Part shown: piece after piece, positions 39,672-50,717 of the stretch
How positions within the stretch are numbered: position 1 is the stretch's first letter
Layout: each line of letters begins with the position of its first letter
Assembly: GCA_022702545.1 (NCBI GenBank)
Contig: JAHRBC010000007.1
Span: 3,100,001 to 3,164,000, forward strand
Direction: 5' to 3'
Source of the DNA: Phycomyces nitens
Lineage: Eukaryota; Mucoromycota; Mucoromycetes; Mucorales; Phycomycetaceae
DNA: 64,000 nt
Notes under the pieces: generated by a model
What the model saw: the letters and a program-made list of their open reading frames with translations, nothing else
Databases searched by the model: none
Told to the model about the DNA's origin: nothing
Program-made: the position numbers and the translations under genes

Positions 39672-40299
39672 CTAGGCTGTCCACTTGAGGCATCTAAGAG
39701 AGTAAATAGAGTTTAGTCAAAAGGCTCATTACAGCCTTGTTTGCTTACCTTGTTTCATTATGTGTTCCCAAGCATTTTACTGAACAATACTTCATTCCAC
39801 AGCGCGAACATTTATAATCACTAGGAAATCCACACACGGAGCAAAAACGGCGCGGAGGATAGCGCGATGGATCTGCGTTGCAGGTAATATAGGATGCTAC
39901 ATCTGGAGAGTCTTCGAGGTGCTATAAAAAGAAGCACATTTAGATATTAATGTCAACCAAACATACCAAGATGCACAATCATATACTTGCAGCATCCTCC
40001 AAAAGAACATTCAGATTCGTCTTTGAAGAGTAGATACTGGCTCTTCCACTCTTGTGTCGTGTCTTTCGGAGAGAGATGCCTAGTGTACACACTGTCTGAA
40101 TATGCCAAATCATAAATACAATCTTTATCAAACCTTCTTCTTCTTGTGCAGCAAGAGCAATACTAATCAGCCCTTCGACATCATTAAGTGATTGATGGTT
40201 ATCTCGCTCAAGTGATTCAAGATGCCGTCTGAGGTGTTTCTGCTGTGCTTCGGGATCGTGTCTAACGTATGTCTGTCTGGCTCGTTCGTTCTTCTTCAT
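39672..40299 (-). CDS. VPS71: HIT zinc-finger protein Vps71 / ZNHIT1 (SWR1/SRCAP complex)
   Basis: Subunit of the SWR1 remodeller that deposits histone H2A.Z. Exons 40299-40134, 40079-39991, 39921-39749 and 39693-39672 give 149 residues, the family's usual size. The N-terminal helix HLRRHLESLERDNH is typical of ZNHIT1. The C-terminal HIT zinc finger is complete: FCSVCGFPSDYKCSRCG, then MKYCSVKCLGTHNETRCLKW, with all Cys/His ligands present. Intron 2 (39990-39922) must use a GC donor (GCAAGT), since the overlapping GT donor breaks the frame. The 5' end is uncertain: I used the ATG at 40299, but the frame is open back to a TGA at 40345-40347. Another ATG at 40368, before that stop, is in the same frame and could belong to an unrecognised 5' exon. 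Confidence 0.88.
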
Positions 40300-40380
40300 G
40301 TCAAGAGTGATGATGCGCAAGACAGGACCTGTTTTGACAGACAGTCACGACCGCTGCCTTTTGGTCATCTTTAAAGAGAT

Positions 40381-40430
40381 GGAGAGAAGAATAATAATAA
40401 TATAATAATATAATAATAATATAATAATAA
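40381..40430. repeat. TAA-type microsatellite
   Basis: AATAATAATATAATAATATAATAAT-type repeats in the narrow divergent spacer between the VPS71-like and SCAI genes. The likely promoter of both genes overlaps it. Confidence 0.7.
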
Positions 40431-40525
40431 ATAACCCCGTCCTTCTTTTGCATACACTGATATCATTTCTCTTTCTTTCCCTTTATTTTCTTTAAATTTG
40501 TTTTTAAAAACAAGAGGCCTTTGGG

Positions 40526-43247
40526 ATGGAGAACCTTCAAGGACAGATGGCCATGGCATCTATTCAGGACACACCCCAACCAAAACTGGGTGGTCTTGGC
40601 CATGCCCTCACAACCCAACCGAGCGTTTCTTCTCTTGCTGCAGCTAATGCAGGTAACAATGACACTTGATCACCATCTTTACGGCCACATATACAAATCA
40701 AACGTACACATTTGGTCAGAGGCTAAAACTTGCTAAAGTCAAATCAGAAAAGTCATCTGTAATGGACATGCCAACCAACCAATCCAATCCTCCCTCTACA
40801 ACAACCACCTCTGCCACTCCTGCTGCTCCTGCTGCTCCTGCTGCTCCTGCTGCTCCTGCTGCTCCGTCTACTGCCACTGCTGCAGTGGTTGCAGACGAGG
40901 ATGCCATACGTCAACAAAAGCTAGTTGAAGAATTCCAATACCTTTTGGAAAAAAGCCAAAGTTTATTTAGTGGACTGAGGTAAATTAGGTGACACATGGT
41001 TGATGTGTTTAACAATAGTCCATGGCGTACTTAGAGACCTTCCACCAACGGGCAACCATCGGCAATGGAGACCGGTAAGGCTGCTCTTTTTCCTTGGTTG
41101 ATAAAGAGACACATCTGATACGTGTTTCCTAATGTTACACACCAAATAGTACTTTGAAAAGACATTTGAAGTGTACACAAAGGTATAAAAAGATTGTTTT
41201 TTAAAAAAAAGCGAAAAGGTACTAATGGCGATATACAGCTGTGGAGGTTTCAACAGGCACATAGGTATGAATAACAGGTCCTTGAGAGGATATTGTAAAT
41301 ATAATATAGATTTATTTAGTGATAGACCATCTAGATAGATTATAAATAGTGTATATATATATATGTGTGTGTGTGTGTATGTGTGTGTGGGGCAGAAAGA
41401 TAACCTGCTGCTGAATGACCCTTTTGCTATAATAAAAATTATTAGACCTATTCTAGAAAACAAGAATAACTATGGACTCAAACGGTGGGAAGTGGGAGAG
41501 ATTGCAAGTAAGATTGGACAGCTGTACTATCATTACTAGTAAGTAAATAGAGACCTCTTTGATGTCAAGCAGGGCATATTAACCTATTGTGTGTTCCAAA
41601 GTCTCAGGACTAGCGAGACCAATTATCTCCACGAGGCATATGTGTTTTATGAGGCTGTTCACGAAAGGCAGTACTTTAAGGACATCTTGGAAGTAAAAAA
41701 GTAAGCCTGGTTTGAATCCAATGTAATGTGTTATTGATCCATGCATCATTAGTCCTGCCTTGATGATCAAGAAGCTGCGCTATTACGCCAGATTTATCGT
41801 CGTCTGCCTGCTTCTCAACAAAGACGAAACGATTCGGATGCTTACGAGTGAACTTGAGGGGCTTGTAGAAGAATACACAAAGAGTTTTAAACCACCAGAT
41901 GCAAAGGAATGGCAGCTGGTCCTAGATGAGATAACGACCTTTATGGAGGCCGAAAAGAAGCTTGTTCCCATTAGAGGCGACCGGACACCTGTGGCCATTA
42001 TCCACCGTCTGCTTCCTAGTCCCAGGGAAAAGGAGACTGGAAGACAGAGGCTTAAACTGCAGGAAGCCATCTTGGTCGGCAACTATCAGAAACAGATCAA
42101 GTTCTCTGAACTCACGTTGGACATGTACCGGATGCTGCAATCGCTTGAGCGCCAACCAGTCCAAAAGACCATCCGATCCAATACTCGGTCCATGGATCAG
42201 TACTCACTTGCAAGCGAAAAGAAGGAAAAGGACGAGGGTCTTGGTCCATCGGCTGCCCGGACTTCATCAGGACAACCAAACCAACTGTCTGTCCCATCCG
42301 AAAAGGCCATTAAACGCACAAATCCTCACAAGTATCTTTTATATCGCCCTCCACTGAGCCAATTGATAGTCTATATTGCAACAGCCTACAAGGATGTTGG
42401 AGAGAACTCGGCTCTCTTGCTCTACTTATCGGCCGATGGATGTGCCTATCCAGAAGTCCGAATGCCACTCTACAGTGGTGGAGTTACGACTGCCCAGCGC
42501 AAGGCGAACAGTGATCGTGTGGACACTGCGCCGTCTATCCATTGCCTAAACCCGGCTGATTTACTGCCATTCACACGCAAACCACTGTTCTTGATTGTCG
42601 ACAGTGACAATAGTGTGGCCTTTAAGGCGATGCCAAACTTGTTTGATCAACCTGTAATGTGCCTCTTGTCTCCCATCGAATACCCTTCGTCTGTGCAGGA
42701 CAAGAGTGAGATTGGAAGTCTGTTTACCTTGTTCCTCCACACTCCTCTCCTTGGTTTCTGCTCCATCTCTGACATTGGCAATCTTGACCAAGACAAATGG
42801 GATCAATGTGTAGCAATTGTCACAAGCATGGAGCGCAAGATTGGAGAAAGTCTAATAGCCGAGACAAATCTAGGTAAACAGGGAATGTGCCTGCTTCAAG
42901 ATATCTAACGTGTATTTGAATGTCATATTGATCTAGACCCTTTTATCAAACGGTTCATGTCTGATGAGTTCTTGTGGACGTTTATAGTACGGTTTGTCTT
43001 GTGTAGTATAATCTTAAGATGTCACTCTTCATTCAAGGATGACAAGGTAAGCAATTGGATGTTGATTGAACAATAGGCTCATATTGGTCCCTAGTCATTC
43101 CCAACGTCTTCTCCTGCATTACCAGAGAGTATCTATGTCTCACCAGAGATTCTTTTGATGTTCCATGGCCTGACTATGGAGGCAGATGTCAGAACATACT
43201 TTACTCTTCCTATATCAACACCTCCACCCCCTCCCACCGAGGTCTAA
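40526..43247 (+). CDS. SCAI: SCAI-like protein (DUF3550 family)
   Basis: Homologue of animal 'suppressor of cancer cell invasion', a nuclear cofactor that restrains MRTF/SRF transcription and takes part in 53BP1-linked DNA repair; the role in fungi is not known to me. Ten exons (40526-40652, 40739-40979, 41035-41074, 41150-41182, 41239-41264, 41446-41538, 41602-41700, 41753-42873, 42937-43046, 43095-43247) give 680 residues. Strong landmarks are LWRFQQAHR, YGLKRWEVGEIASKIGQLYY, HYYLRTSETNYLHEAYVFYE, KKLRYYARFIVVCLLLNK and KFSELTLDMYRMLQSLER. A low-complexity (Pro-Ala-Ala) repeat from nine-base units sits near residue 75. The intron at 41265-41445 is longest (181 nt); its acceptor was chosen because only ATTATTAG/A keeps frame. 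The C-terminal Pro-rich tail follows LMFHGLTMEADVRTYFTLP. Confidence 0.95.
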
Positions 43248-43661
43248 TCCTACAACTCTAACAAATAGTTGACAATATACCTCCTTTATAAATATATATA
43301 TATTTATATGTTTTTTTTAAATGGTCTATATACACTTGATCCCCTAATATCCTAGGAGGCTCTAGATTGATTGTTTCTTTTTTACTTGATTTCAAGCATG
43401 TTTGTTTCTTTCTAGTTGAAAAAAGAATAGAGTCAGGCTTGGGTTACCAGACCAAGATCATCTGTCTGACCCTTATTTTTTTTAAAAAAAAAACAAAATG
43501 TCTAGGCCACCGATTCCAAAGAAGTGCCTTGTCTAATAAATTATTTCTATGTTTATTACATTTCTTTACAAGATATATTAATATGTATTGATATGTATAT
43601 ATATATGATATATATATATATATATCTGTAATATGGTGATACCATGTCACCCAAGTTCAAC
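43248..43661. other. Convergent 3' spacer
   Basis: A/T-rich DNA between the ends of SCAI (+) and an F-box gene (-), with TA tracts near 43290-43310 and 43595-43625. No gene is visible. Confidence 0.4.
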
Positions 43662-45212
43662 CTATTCCCAGATACATATCAACATATCGTCAATATCAAT
43701 CTCTTTCAGCTGGATATCAAACGTTTTGTTGGTGTTTCCTACTTCAAATAAAAGTTTGTTTTCGACATAATATCTTTGTGGATACGTATCTGTGTCTGAT
43801 CTCTGCACCAGCCACACTCGGGTATAAGGTAGGTCAAGGATCACAGAGCCATCATCATCAAAGGATCCTCCATTTACAACAGAATTATGTAAACACATGC
43901 GGCTTATTCCTCTACAACGGAAAGAAAGGTACTTCATTGCGTTTACCGGGATATTTGAGCTGTTTAATGAAAAGTGGTATAATCCGTGGGGTTCACAGGT
44001 CTCCGAGGCACCCGGGCTAAGTGCGATCGTTCCTTCGACGATATGGACCTGTCTTAGTGCTGGGCATTGGGACAAGAGTAAATCTAGTTCGATGGTGACG
44101 CACGACATGCGTGTACTGAGTGACACCAGATGAGGATAGCGGTTAAGGGTGAGGGTGGTGAATACTTGATCTGTATAGGAGGAGATGACGATCTGGGCAT
44201 CCTGGAGTGTATTTGAGTAAGCATTTAGAGATTTATCAACAAAGTATTGTACTGAATCTGCCATTGGTTCATGGATGCGGACCCCTCCCGTCGAGGACCT
44301 TATCTGTGTCTTTGGATTAGAAAAGAAGCTCCACAAAGAAACACTACATTCAGGGTTCATGTCAAATCCAATTAGGCTGACTGTATGTAAGCGAGGGAAA
44401 ATGTCGGGAATATCAGCAAGTAAAGAGGCAAGTTCGCCTTGGAAAAGAGCGTTCTTTTCACGTCTGCAGCCGGTAATACACTCAAAGGTATGGATGTTGG
44501 GATACTTTCGAGCAAAATAAGCCAGCCATCGATGCTCGGTATTTATGAGGGTTATCTCCATAGACCTTATACTGATCGCATGCTTGACTTTTGCCATGGA
44601 CGCAACCTCGTCTAAAGGAATATCTCTTAGATATATATTTGTCGAGAAGTGTTCCAGCTCTGGCAGCATGCTGTGAATCTTTTCAAAGTCGCCCCATTCA
44701 AGAAATGTCCATGTGTTCCCGACTTTGGCTTGAAGAGTCAACCGACGAAGAAGAGGTAGATTGGACAATATTGAGAGCGATTTGGATCGCCCATATTCAA
44801 AATAATAATTTTCTACAAAGATGCTCAAGTCTACCAAAGATCTCCATCGGTCCCAGTCAAGTGTTTGATTGTATTTTGTAAACTTTAGTCCTCCAGCATT
44901 GATAGAAAGACATCGGATATTTTGAAACCTTCTCTGGAGGGAATGGAGCTGCTTGATAGTTGCTCTCAGCTGTGGTTCCAGTGTTAATGATTTGACATGT
45001 CTGCCGTACTTTTCGTCAAACTTTTCGTCGGACATGCGTATACGACCAATGGACTTTAGATTCTTGTTGCTAATGCTTATTTCTTTCCATGAAGACTTGA
45101 GAAAGGCCATTAACCATGTCTTACAAATCAGTATGCAAATTGATCTGTCTTTGGGGGGAATAAAGTCTGCAATGCGTGCAAGGACCTCAAAGGGTAGACT
45201 AGTTATAGGCAT
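43662..45212 (-). CDS. F-box/LRR protein (F-box gene 1)
   Basis: Intronless, 516 residues. The N-terminus (LPFEVLARIADFIPPKDRS, then ICKTWLMAFLKSSWKEI) is a clear F-box, which would bind Skp1 in an SCF ubiquitin ligase. The rest has degenerate leucine-rich repeats (for example LSNLPLLRRLTLQAK and LEHFSTNIYLRDIPLDEVA) expected to form the substrate-binding solenoid. It shares the architecture of the three F-box genes further right, including the CPALRQVHIVEGTI and YLSFRCRGISRMCL blocks, but is clearly diverged from them. Intact, with a start in good context (cat at 45210-45212). Substrate unknown. Confidence 0.88.
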   Translation of the reverse strand: MPITSLPFEVLARIADFIPPKDRSICILICKTWLMAFLKSSWKEISISNKNLKSIGRIRMSDEKFDEKYGRHVKSLTLEPQLRATIKQLHSLQRRFQNIRCLSINAGGLKFTKYNQTLDWDRWRSLVDLSIFVENYYFEYGRSKSLSILSNLPLLRRLTLQAKVGNTWTFLEWGDFEKIHSMLPELEHFSTNIYLRDIPLDEVASMAKVKHAISIRSMEITLINTEHRWLAYFARKYPNIHTFECITGCRREKNALFQGELASLLADIPDIFPRLHTVSLIGFDMNPECSVSLWSFFSNPKTQIRSSTGGVRIHEPMADSVQYFVDKSLNAYSNTLQDAQIVISSYTDQVFTTLTLNRYPHLVSLSTRMSCVTIELDLLLSQCPALRQVHIVEGTIALSPGASETCEPHGLYHFSLNSSNIPVNAMKYLSFRCRGISRMCLHNSVVNGGSFDDDGSVILDLPYTRVWLVQRSDTDTYPQRYYVENKLLFEVGNTNKTFDIQLKEIDIDDMLICIWE

Positions 45213-46200
45213 TATAAGGATCGATGCTTTTTAAGAAATTTCGAATGGAGGGAGAAGGGAGATCTGTACAATAAACTTTAAGCAAGCAGAGTAAACTGGA
45301 CTGTGTAACTTTTATGACCAATTGTAAACGTCGTTCTAAAGCCTGACTGTCAAAAGTCTGCTTGGTATTTATATAAACTACATCAAAATCCAGAGACAAA
45401 AACAAAGCAAAAAAAGAAAAGACTCCAAGACACCTCTTGCAAAGAGTCCACTAGTTTTCTCTAGGCAACTAATAAGAGCCTCAAGAGCGTCAGTGGGTTT
45501 GTGGCCAGTGGATGCTTGAAATATAGCCTCGACACGTCTCAATTGATTGATTGACAAGGCTTAGAAATGAAATTTGTACTTATTTTTACAATGTTCAGCT
45601 TATCAATTGGCTGGGCTTGATTCTCAGTGTGCCCTGGGTATTTCCTATACTGCAAGCACATATTTATAACTACCTGGCTACTCATTCTCTGTGTCTGTGT
45701 TTATACTGGACCACCACAATATTATTGCCTTTATTTTCAAAAAAAAACCACTTTAATGTACAGTAACCAATACTATAAAAACCTGTTGATTTCGTAGCAA
45801 TCTAGGTCACCAATACCCTCTTTCTTTCTTTTTTAAGGCCAATTTGCTGCGGCTTGTACGTCTTGGTGACTCTTGAATCATTCAACCCAATGTATCCAAC
45901 GCCCAATGATATTCATTTGCAGCTTGTTCCCCAAAAGCCTCTTTATTCACTTGCCCATTTTCACCAAATATCCAACAGACAACTCTTTATCCTATCGCCA
46001 AATAGTCCAAAGTCTGCTATTTAATAGAGAATGCACTTTGGCTCCTTGGTAGCACACTCGGAAATTTACATCCTTTTTGTCCATGAAGCATCTCCAGATT
46101 GGATCTATTGATTTGACAAGTCAATACAAATGGTCCTGATTGGGAATCCATTGTCAGTCTAAACATGACACTTTGCAACATATGCCAACCAGCACTTGAT
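45213..46200. other. Spacer with two short coding-like remnants
   Basis: On the minus strand about 45560-45425 a stretch reads QLRRVEAIFQASTGHKPTD then ALEALISCLEKTSGLFARG, open and highly protein-like but with no start or partner exon. On the plus strand about 45869-46021 a frame reads NPMYPTPNDIHLQLVPQ before a stop. Both look like exon relics; neither is assignable. Confidence 0.3.
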
Positions 46201-47620
46201 CTACGCATCATCAAGATTATAACAAAGATTCTTAATCTACAAGAACAAGAGTTTAGCTTACATCATCTTGAAATGCCCAGCATAAGACCGTAATTAACAA
46301 TTCCAAATATTCAAACGATGCTCAATAATACACATTCACATGCACTAATGATGATACTAGAAACTATACCACCATTCAATCCAATAACTCTTGATCTCAG
46401 ACTTGTGGACTGGGATACCATGTAGGATATATCATTAATTTTACTACAGATCAAACCTATGAAGTTTGAGATAAAAGTTTTTTTGTGTCCAGGAAATATA
46501 CTGCCCGTTAAGAGCAGTTATCCCTCCAGAGTAACACTTTTCCGTTTGGTTGAAAAAGAAATATTGTTCTTACACTTGGAAACAGTCGAGTTTCAAGATA
46601 AAAAAATACTGGTGAATAGATCTATGGTAGTTTCTGGAAACGCCTTTGTATAAAATGTGTGCCTACCGAGAAAGCTAAATTACAAGATGCCAAGGGAGAC
46701 ATAATTCTCGCATGCAAGACTTTCCGAGATTGCTACAATCATTTCCCAACAAATTCTTTGAACATTTTGTGTTGATAGATATATATCTCAACACTTGAAA
46801 AAGTATTTAAGAATGTTTGAATTACCTTGGTATCCACGACTGGTAGATATTGAGCTTAATAATACTTGGCTATCTCTTGCAATTGATAATGTTCTATTAA
46901 CCAACCAGGCCTAATATGATGTATATTTGTTAGTAGACAGTTGGTTAGCAAATCAAATAAATGCGAGAAGGCAGCATGCCATAAACTATATTGTTTGGAA
47001 ATAGAGACCATTAGTATAAACTTTTTTTTTGGCTACATATAATCAAGATGTAGAAAATTAAAGTGGACAAGTTGTTCCACTTATATTAGCTTATATACCT
47101 GCTGGGGCGAAAAGTATGTCTACTGACATGACATTTACTCACTTTAAGACGCTCTATGCGAGGTGTGCCAGATTATACATAACCAATGACCAAATATTTT
47201 GTGATACTACCACTAATATCGTAGTGACATGCCAGTTGAATGATCCTTTGGCAAGTGAAAAGGATGAAGACATAAACAGAAAGCCTAATGCGGTCCATAT
47301 AGACAGGTATCACTCATTCTGCGAAACAACACTTTTATCTTTATCCGAGACAGTACTCATACTGCTCTCAAAAGAAGATGTCTGTACAGCTCGGAAATAG
47401 TCGCAAGCCTCTGAATGAAAGGAAAGTATCAATGTCCCAAAAGCTGAAAGAACTTTTGATAAAGAGGAATTCAATGGACATTGTAGACAACCAATTTCCA
47501 AAAGTTCATGTCGAATTCCAATGTAGAAATAGATCAAAATACTTTGTACCTGTAACATGGACCAAAGATATTCATAAAAAGGGCTGTATAATAGTAGTTT
47601 ATAATTGCACTTGTTTGTAA
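46200..47620 (+). pseudogene. Decayed F-box/LRR pseudogene
   Basis: Frame-shifting fragments match the intact F-box genes in order. PITLDLRLVDWDTM (about 46373-46421) corresponds to LDIDILEWDYMW. YPRLVDIELNNTWLSLAID (about 46832-46890) corresponds to CPRLVDLELKNCGLYIALD. TFTHFKTLYARC (about 47131-47165) corresponds to SYTTFKSLHLDE. AVHIDRYHSFCETT (about 47291-47332) corresponds to VIHISWYHFFWESD. Several stops and shifts separate the pieces and no F-box start remains, so it cannot encode a protein of the family. It lies in the same orientation as, and just upstream of, F-box gene 2. Confidence 0.75.
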
Positions 47621-48601
47621 TAAATATTATTATTATCTGTCAAATTGGTTATTTTACAATTGTATATGAATATAGATTTCCTATATATTGCAGATGTAAA
47701 GCTATGAGGTAATTTATTAAGCTATAATTTTTGTTTGTCAATACCCAATGTCAACTGCGTGAAATTCATCAAGGTAATGAAAATATACCCATAAAATGAA
47801 AAATAAATCCCAGGATTCCCACTATAACAGTGGCATTAATATATATATATATATAACAAATAACAGTTTTATTAGATATTACTTTACTACACATTTTTTA
47901 TAAAGTAAAATCGAATTGGCCTATTCTTCAGGGTTTTTTAGTCATTTGGAAACTAATTGCCATTATTCTTTAATACAACCTTCTTTGCCTATATAAAGAA
48001 TTCTTCATTAAGAATCTGGTTTTGAGAAGCATTGTTCAATAAATTTCAAGGGGCATTTGATTGTAAAGGTAAAGTTTCTTTTCTTTCTCTATTTCAAAAG
48101 CGAGCATGAGGTTAGATACGGAAAACTAAACTGAGATTTATATAGCTGGCTGAGGTTAACTAGCTACATCTACAATGACATGATTGTTAATAAAATTCCT
48201 TGAAAAGAAGGTTTCACCCAAATTCTTATAAATTGTTCTATATTGGGATAATCCATAATGTCGTATCCCTACATAATAAGAAGTTGAAAAACCAAGAATA
48301 TTTATTGCTGTAAGTCGTCTTTCTTGAACATTTGGATAGTACATCTTGTATAAGTATAGTTACGAGAAATCAGTATTCTCGGTAAAGAACACCTCTCAAC
48401 TACTTTAAATCGCATTTATTAAGCTTTTAAAACGGTTAAACTGGCTGCGGTCTGTACTACATGATTTACTGAGCCATTTTAATCCGTGTACAGTCGACAC
48501 TATCAGTTGTCCGCAGTCATCCTTGAAGGAATCGTATTTATATCCTCCCATGTTGTACCATATAATATATCTCTTCTTTATTCTGTGTTTTTCTCTTATC
48601 T
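47621..48601. promoter_or_regulatory. Upstream region of F-box gene 2
   Basis: A/T-rich, no gene. Bases 48235-48601 align with the DNA upstream of F-box gene 3 (54420-54964), but at visibly lower identity than the coding starts. That points to shared ancestry of the two upstream regions. The gene 3 version carries an extra segment of about 190 bp. Confidence 0.5.
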
Positions 48602-50422
48602 ATGGCGTCCAAACTACCCTTTGAAATCATTTTAAAGATTGCGCAACATCTCTTGACAGAGGACAAGATTGCTTGCTCTCTTACTTGCAAAGCATGGAGA
48701 GCACCTTTTCAAGAAATTGTTTTTACAAACATAAAGGTCGATTCTATACAAGAGCTTGAAGACATTTGTGAAATCGTAAAGCACCCGAAAACCGAGTCTG
48801 TACCGTATGATCAAATAGTAAACGGCCTACGTTTGATTGGACAATCTACTGTCAATATACAACAGAGCGATATTTTCAAGGTCTTACCGAATTTGAAGCA
48901 CCTTGATCTCGAACATGTAGAGTTTAGATACGCAGACAGGGGTATTTCAAGCTACTATTATCCGTGCGAGTCAATTGTCAGTCTCAAACTCAAGATCCAA
49001 GGCGAGGATAATGATACATCGACAGAAGTTCTACTTGAACTCTTGGAGAATTTGCCAAACCTTCGAAAACTAGATATTTCTCCGTATTCATCGCACATGC
49101 CAGTACGATTGACCACAAAAACTCTCAATAAGCTTCATCGTGCTGCGCCATATCTAACATCACTCACACTTCGAGCAGAACTCACTGCTGTCAATTGGAA
49201 CGCAATAGCAATGTTTTCCTTTACAAAACAAGCACTTCATATGACAAAGCTAGATCTTGACATCTTGGAATGGGACTACATGTGGATATACTATTTCTGT
49301 TACAAGTATCCAAACCTACGTACATTCAGATGGAATACATCGCCTGATACCTATGCGTGGGTTTCTGGGGACGATACATATTCAGCACTACTTCTCAGAT
49401 CAGCTACAGAAGCATTTAAACATGTGGAGACGTTTGAATTTAACTCTGAGGACATTAGAGAATGGACGGATACAAATTTATGGGGACTCCTCAGTCGAAA
49501 CACGGTGTCTCTCAAGAACATAAAGCACACAAATAAGAACATTAACTGCAGTGCAGCCTATCAAGACGTTATTGTTCAACAAATGTTAGAAGATTTTTCA
49601 AAAACTCTCGAAACCCTTTTTATTGAAGGAAACGTGCATTTCAAATTCTATAATATTGTAAGGAGAGAGCTCTCTTACTGCCCACGGTTGGTCGATCTTG
49701 AACTCAAAAACTGTGGATTATCTATTGCATTGGACGATATGCTGGACAAGTTTACGGCCTTGCGACGATTTAGCTTTTCCAATGGACAACTATATCTTAG
49801 TTCAGACAGACCAGAAGACTCGATTGGACATGGACTACACACTGTCGAGCTAAATCAAGTTGTTGCAAATGCTTCCGTATACAACTACCTGTCCTTCAGG
49901 TGTAGAGGATTGGAATACATGACGCTGGCGCAATGTAGAATATGTGGATCAATTCCTGATAATTCTGAACGTATGCTCATCGATATGTCCTACACCACCT
50001 TCAAATCGTTACACCTTGACGAAGTAAAATCTTACTCATCTGAGCAACGCACGACTAAAGATACCATATTAAACCTTCTGACCATATCCCAGTCGACAAG
50101 AGCTATACATTCAAGCAAAGAAAGCGAAATTGATGATATAAATCCTGACGTGATTCATATAAGCTGGTATCATTTCTTCTGGGAATCCGATTATACATTT
50201 GACTACATTATAAAGATCAGAAAAATGCCAATGGACGAAAGAACTACTGCTCTCAAATACTATTACGATCCCAAGTCTAGAAAAGCCCGAGCTTTTAGTG
50301 ATATGGAAAGATCAGTTAATGGACAGGTGACAAGAGAATATTGGGAACAAGACCTTTGTAGAGGTTATGCAGAATTTCGGTGTAGCCATATAGCCAAACT
50401 CACAGTCAATGTTTTGCAATAG
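48602..50422 (+). CDS. F-box/LRR protein (F-box gene 2)
   Basis: Intronless, 606 residues. The F-box is at residues 4-45 (LPFEIILKIAQHLLTEDKIA, then SLTCKAWRAPFQEIVF), followed by LRR-like segments (LPNLKHLDLEHVEFRY, LPNLRKLDISPY, CPRLVDLELKNCGLSI, FRCRGLEYMTLAQCR). Predicted substrate receptor of an SCF ubiquitin ligase. It is nearly identical to F-box gene 3 over residues 1-150 and about 365-606, but diverged in between (nucleotides about 49060-49690). The near-identity continues through the 3' flank up to a mobile element at 50718. Substrate unknown. Confidence 0.9.
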   Translation: MASKLPFEIILKIAQHLLTEDKIACSLTCKAWRAPFQEIVFTNIKVDSIQELEDICEIVKHPKTESVPYDQIVNGLRLIGQSTVNIQQSDIFKVLPNLKHLDLEHVEFRYADRGISSYYYPCESIVSLKLKIQGEDNDTSTEVLLELLENLPNLRKLDISPYSSHMPVRLTTKTLNKLHRAAPYLTSLTLRAELTAVNWNAIAMFSFTKQALHMTKLDLDILEWDYMWIYYFCYKYPNLRTFRWNTSPDTYAWVSGDDTYSALLLRSATEAFKHVETFEFNSEDIREWTDTNLWGLLSRNTVSLKNIKHTNKNINCSAAYQDVIVQQMLEDFSKTLETLFIEGNVHFKFYNIVRRELSYCPRLVDLELKNCGLSIALDDMLDKFTALRRFSFSNGQLYLSSDRPEDSIGHGLHTVELNQVVANASVYNYLSFRCRGLEYMTLAQCRICGSIPDNSERMLIDMSYTTFKSLHLDEVKSYSSEQRTTKDTILNLLTISQSTRAIHSSKESEIDDINPDVIHISWYHFFWESDYTFDYIIKIRKMPMDERTTALKYYYDPKSRKARAFSDMERSVNGQVTREYWEQDLCRGYAEFRCSHIAKLTVNVLQ

Positions 50423-50717
50423 AAAATATTTATAAAGAAGTTTCATTCTTAATGTACAGGGTTACCAGAAGAATATTGAGCAATTGTAAGCTCTTTCAAA
50501 AGGCGTTAATAAAAAAGACATGCATTTACATTAATCTTATTCTCTGTGTATACAAGCAATCGATCTACCAATTTATAGCCATAAAGTATATCTTGTGTAG
50601 TCTATGTAATAAAAGAAGAACATTCATTTAATAGTGAGTAGACTCCCCCTTATGCTTTGTAAAACTAGTGATATATTATCCATAAAAAAACAATATTTAT
50701 TCAATGTTTGGCCAGAG

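Noticed and set aside
41268..41445. Reading SCAI through a closer acceptor at GGGGCAG (about 41395)
   Set aside because: That acceptor gives a stop or the wrong frame; only the acceptor at 41445 restores the conserved YGLKRWEVGEIASK context.
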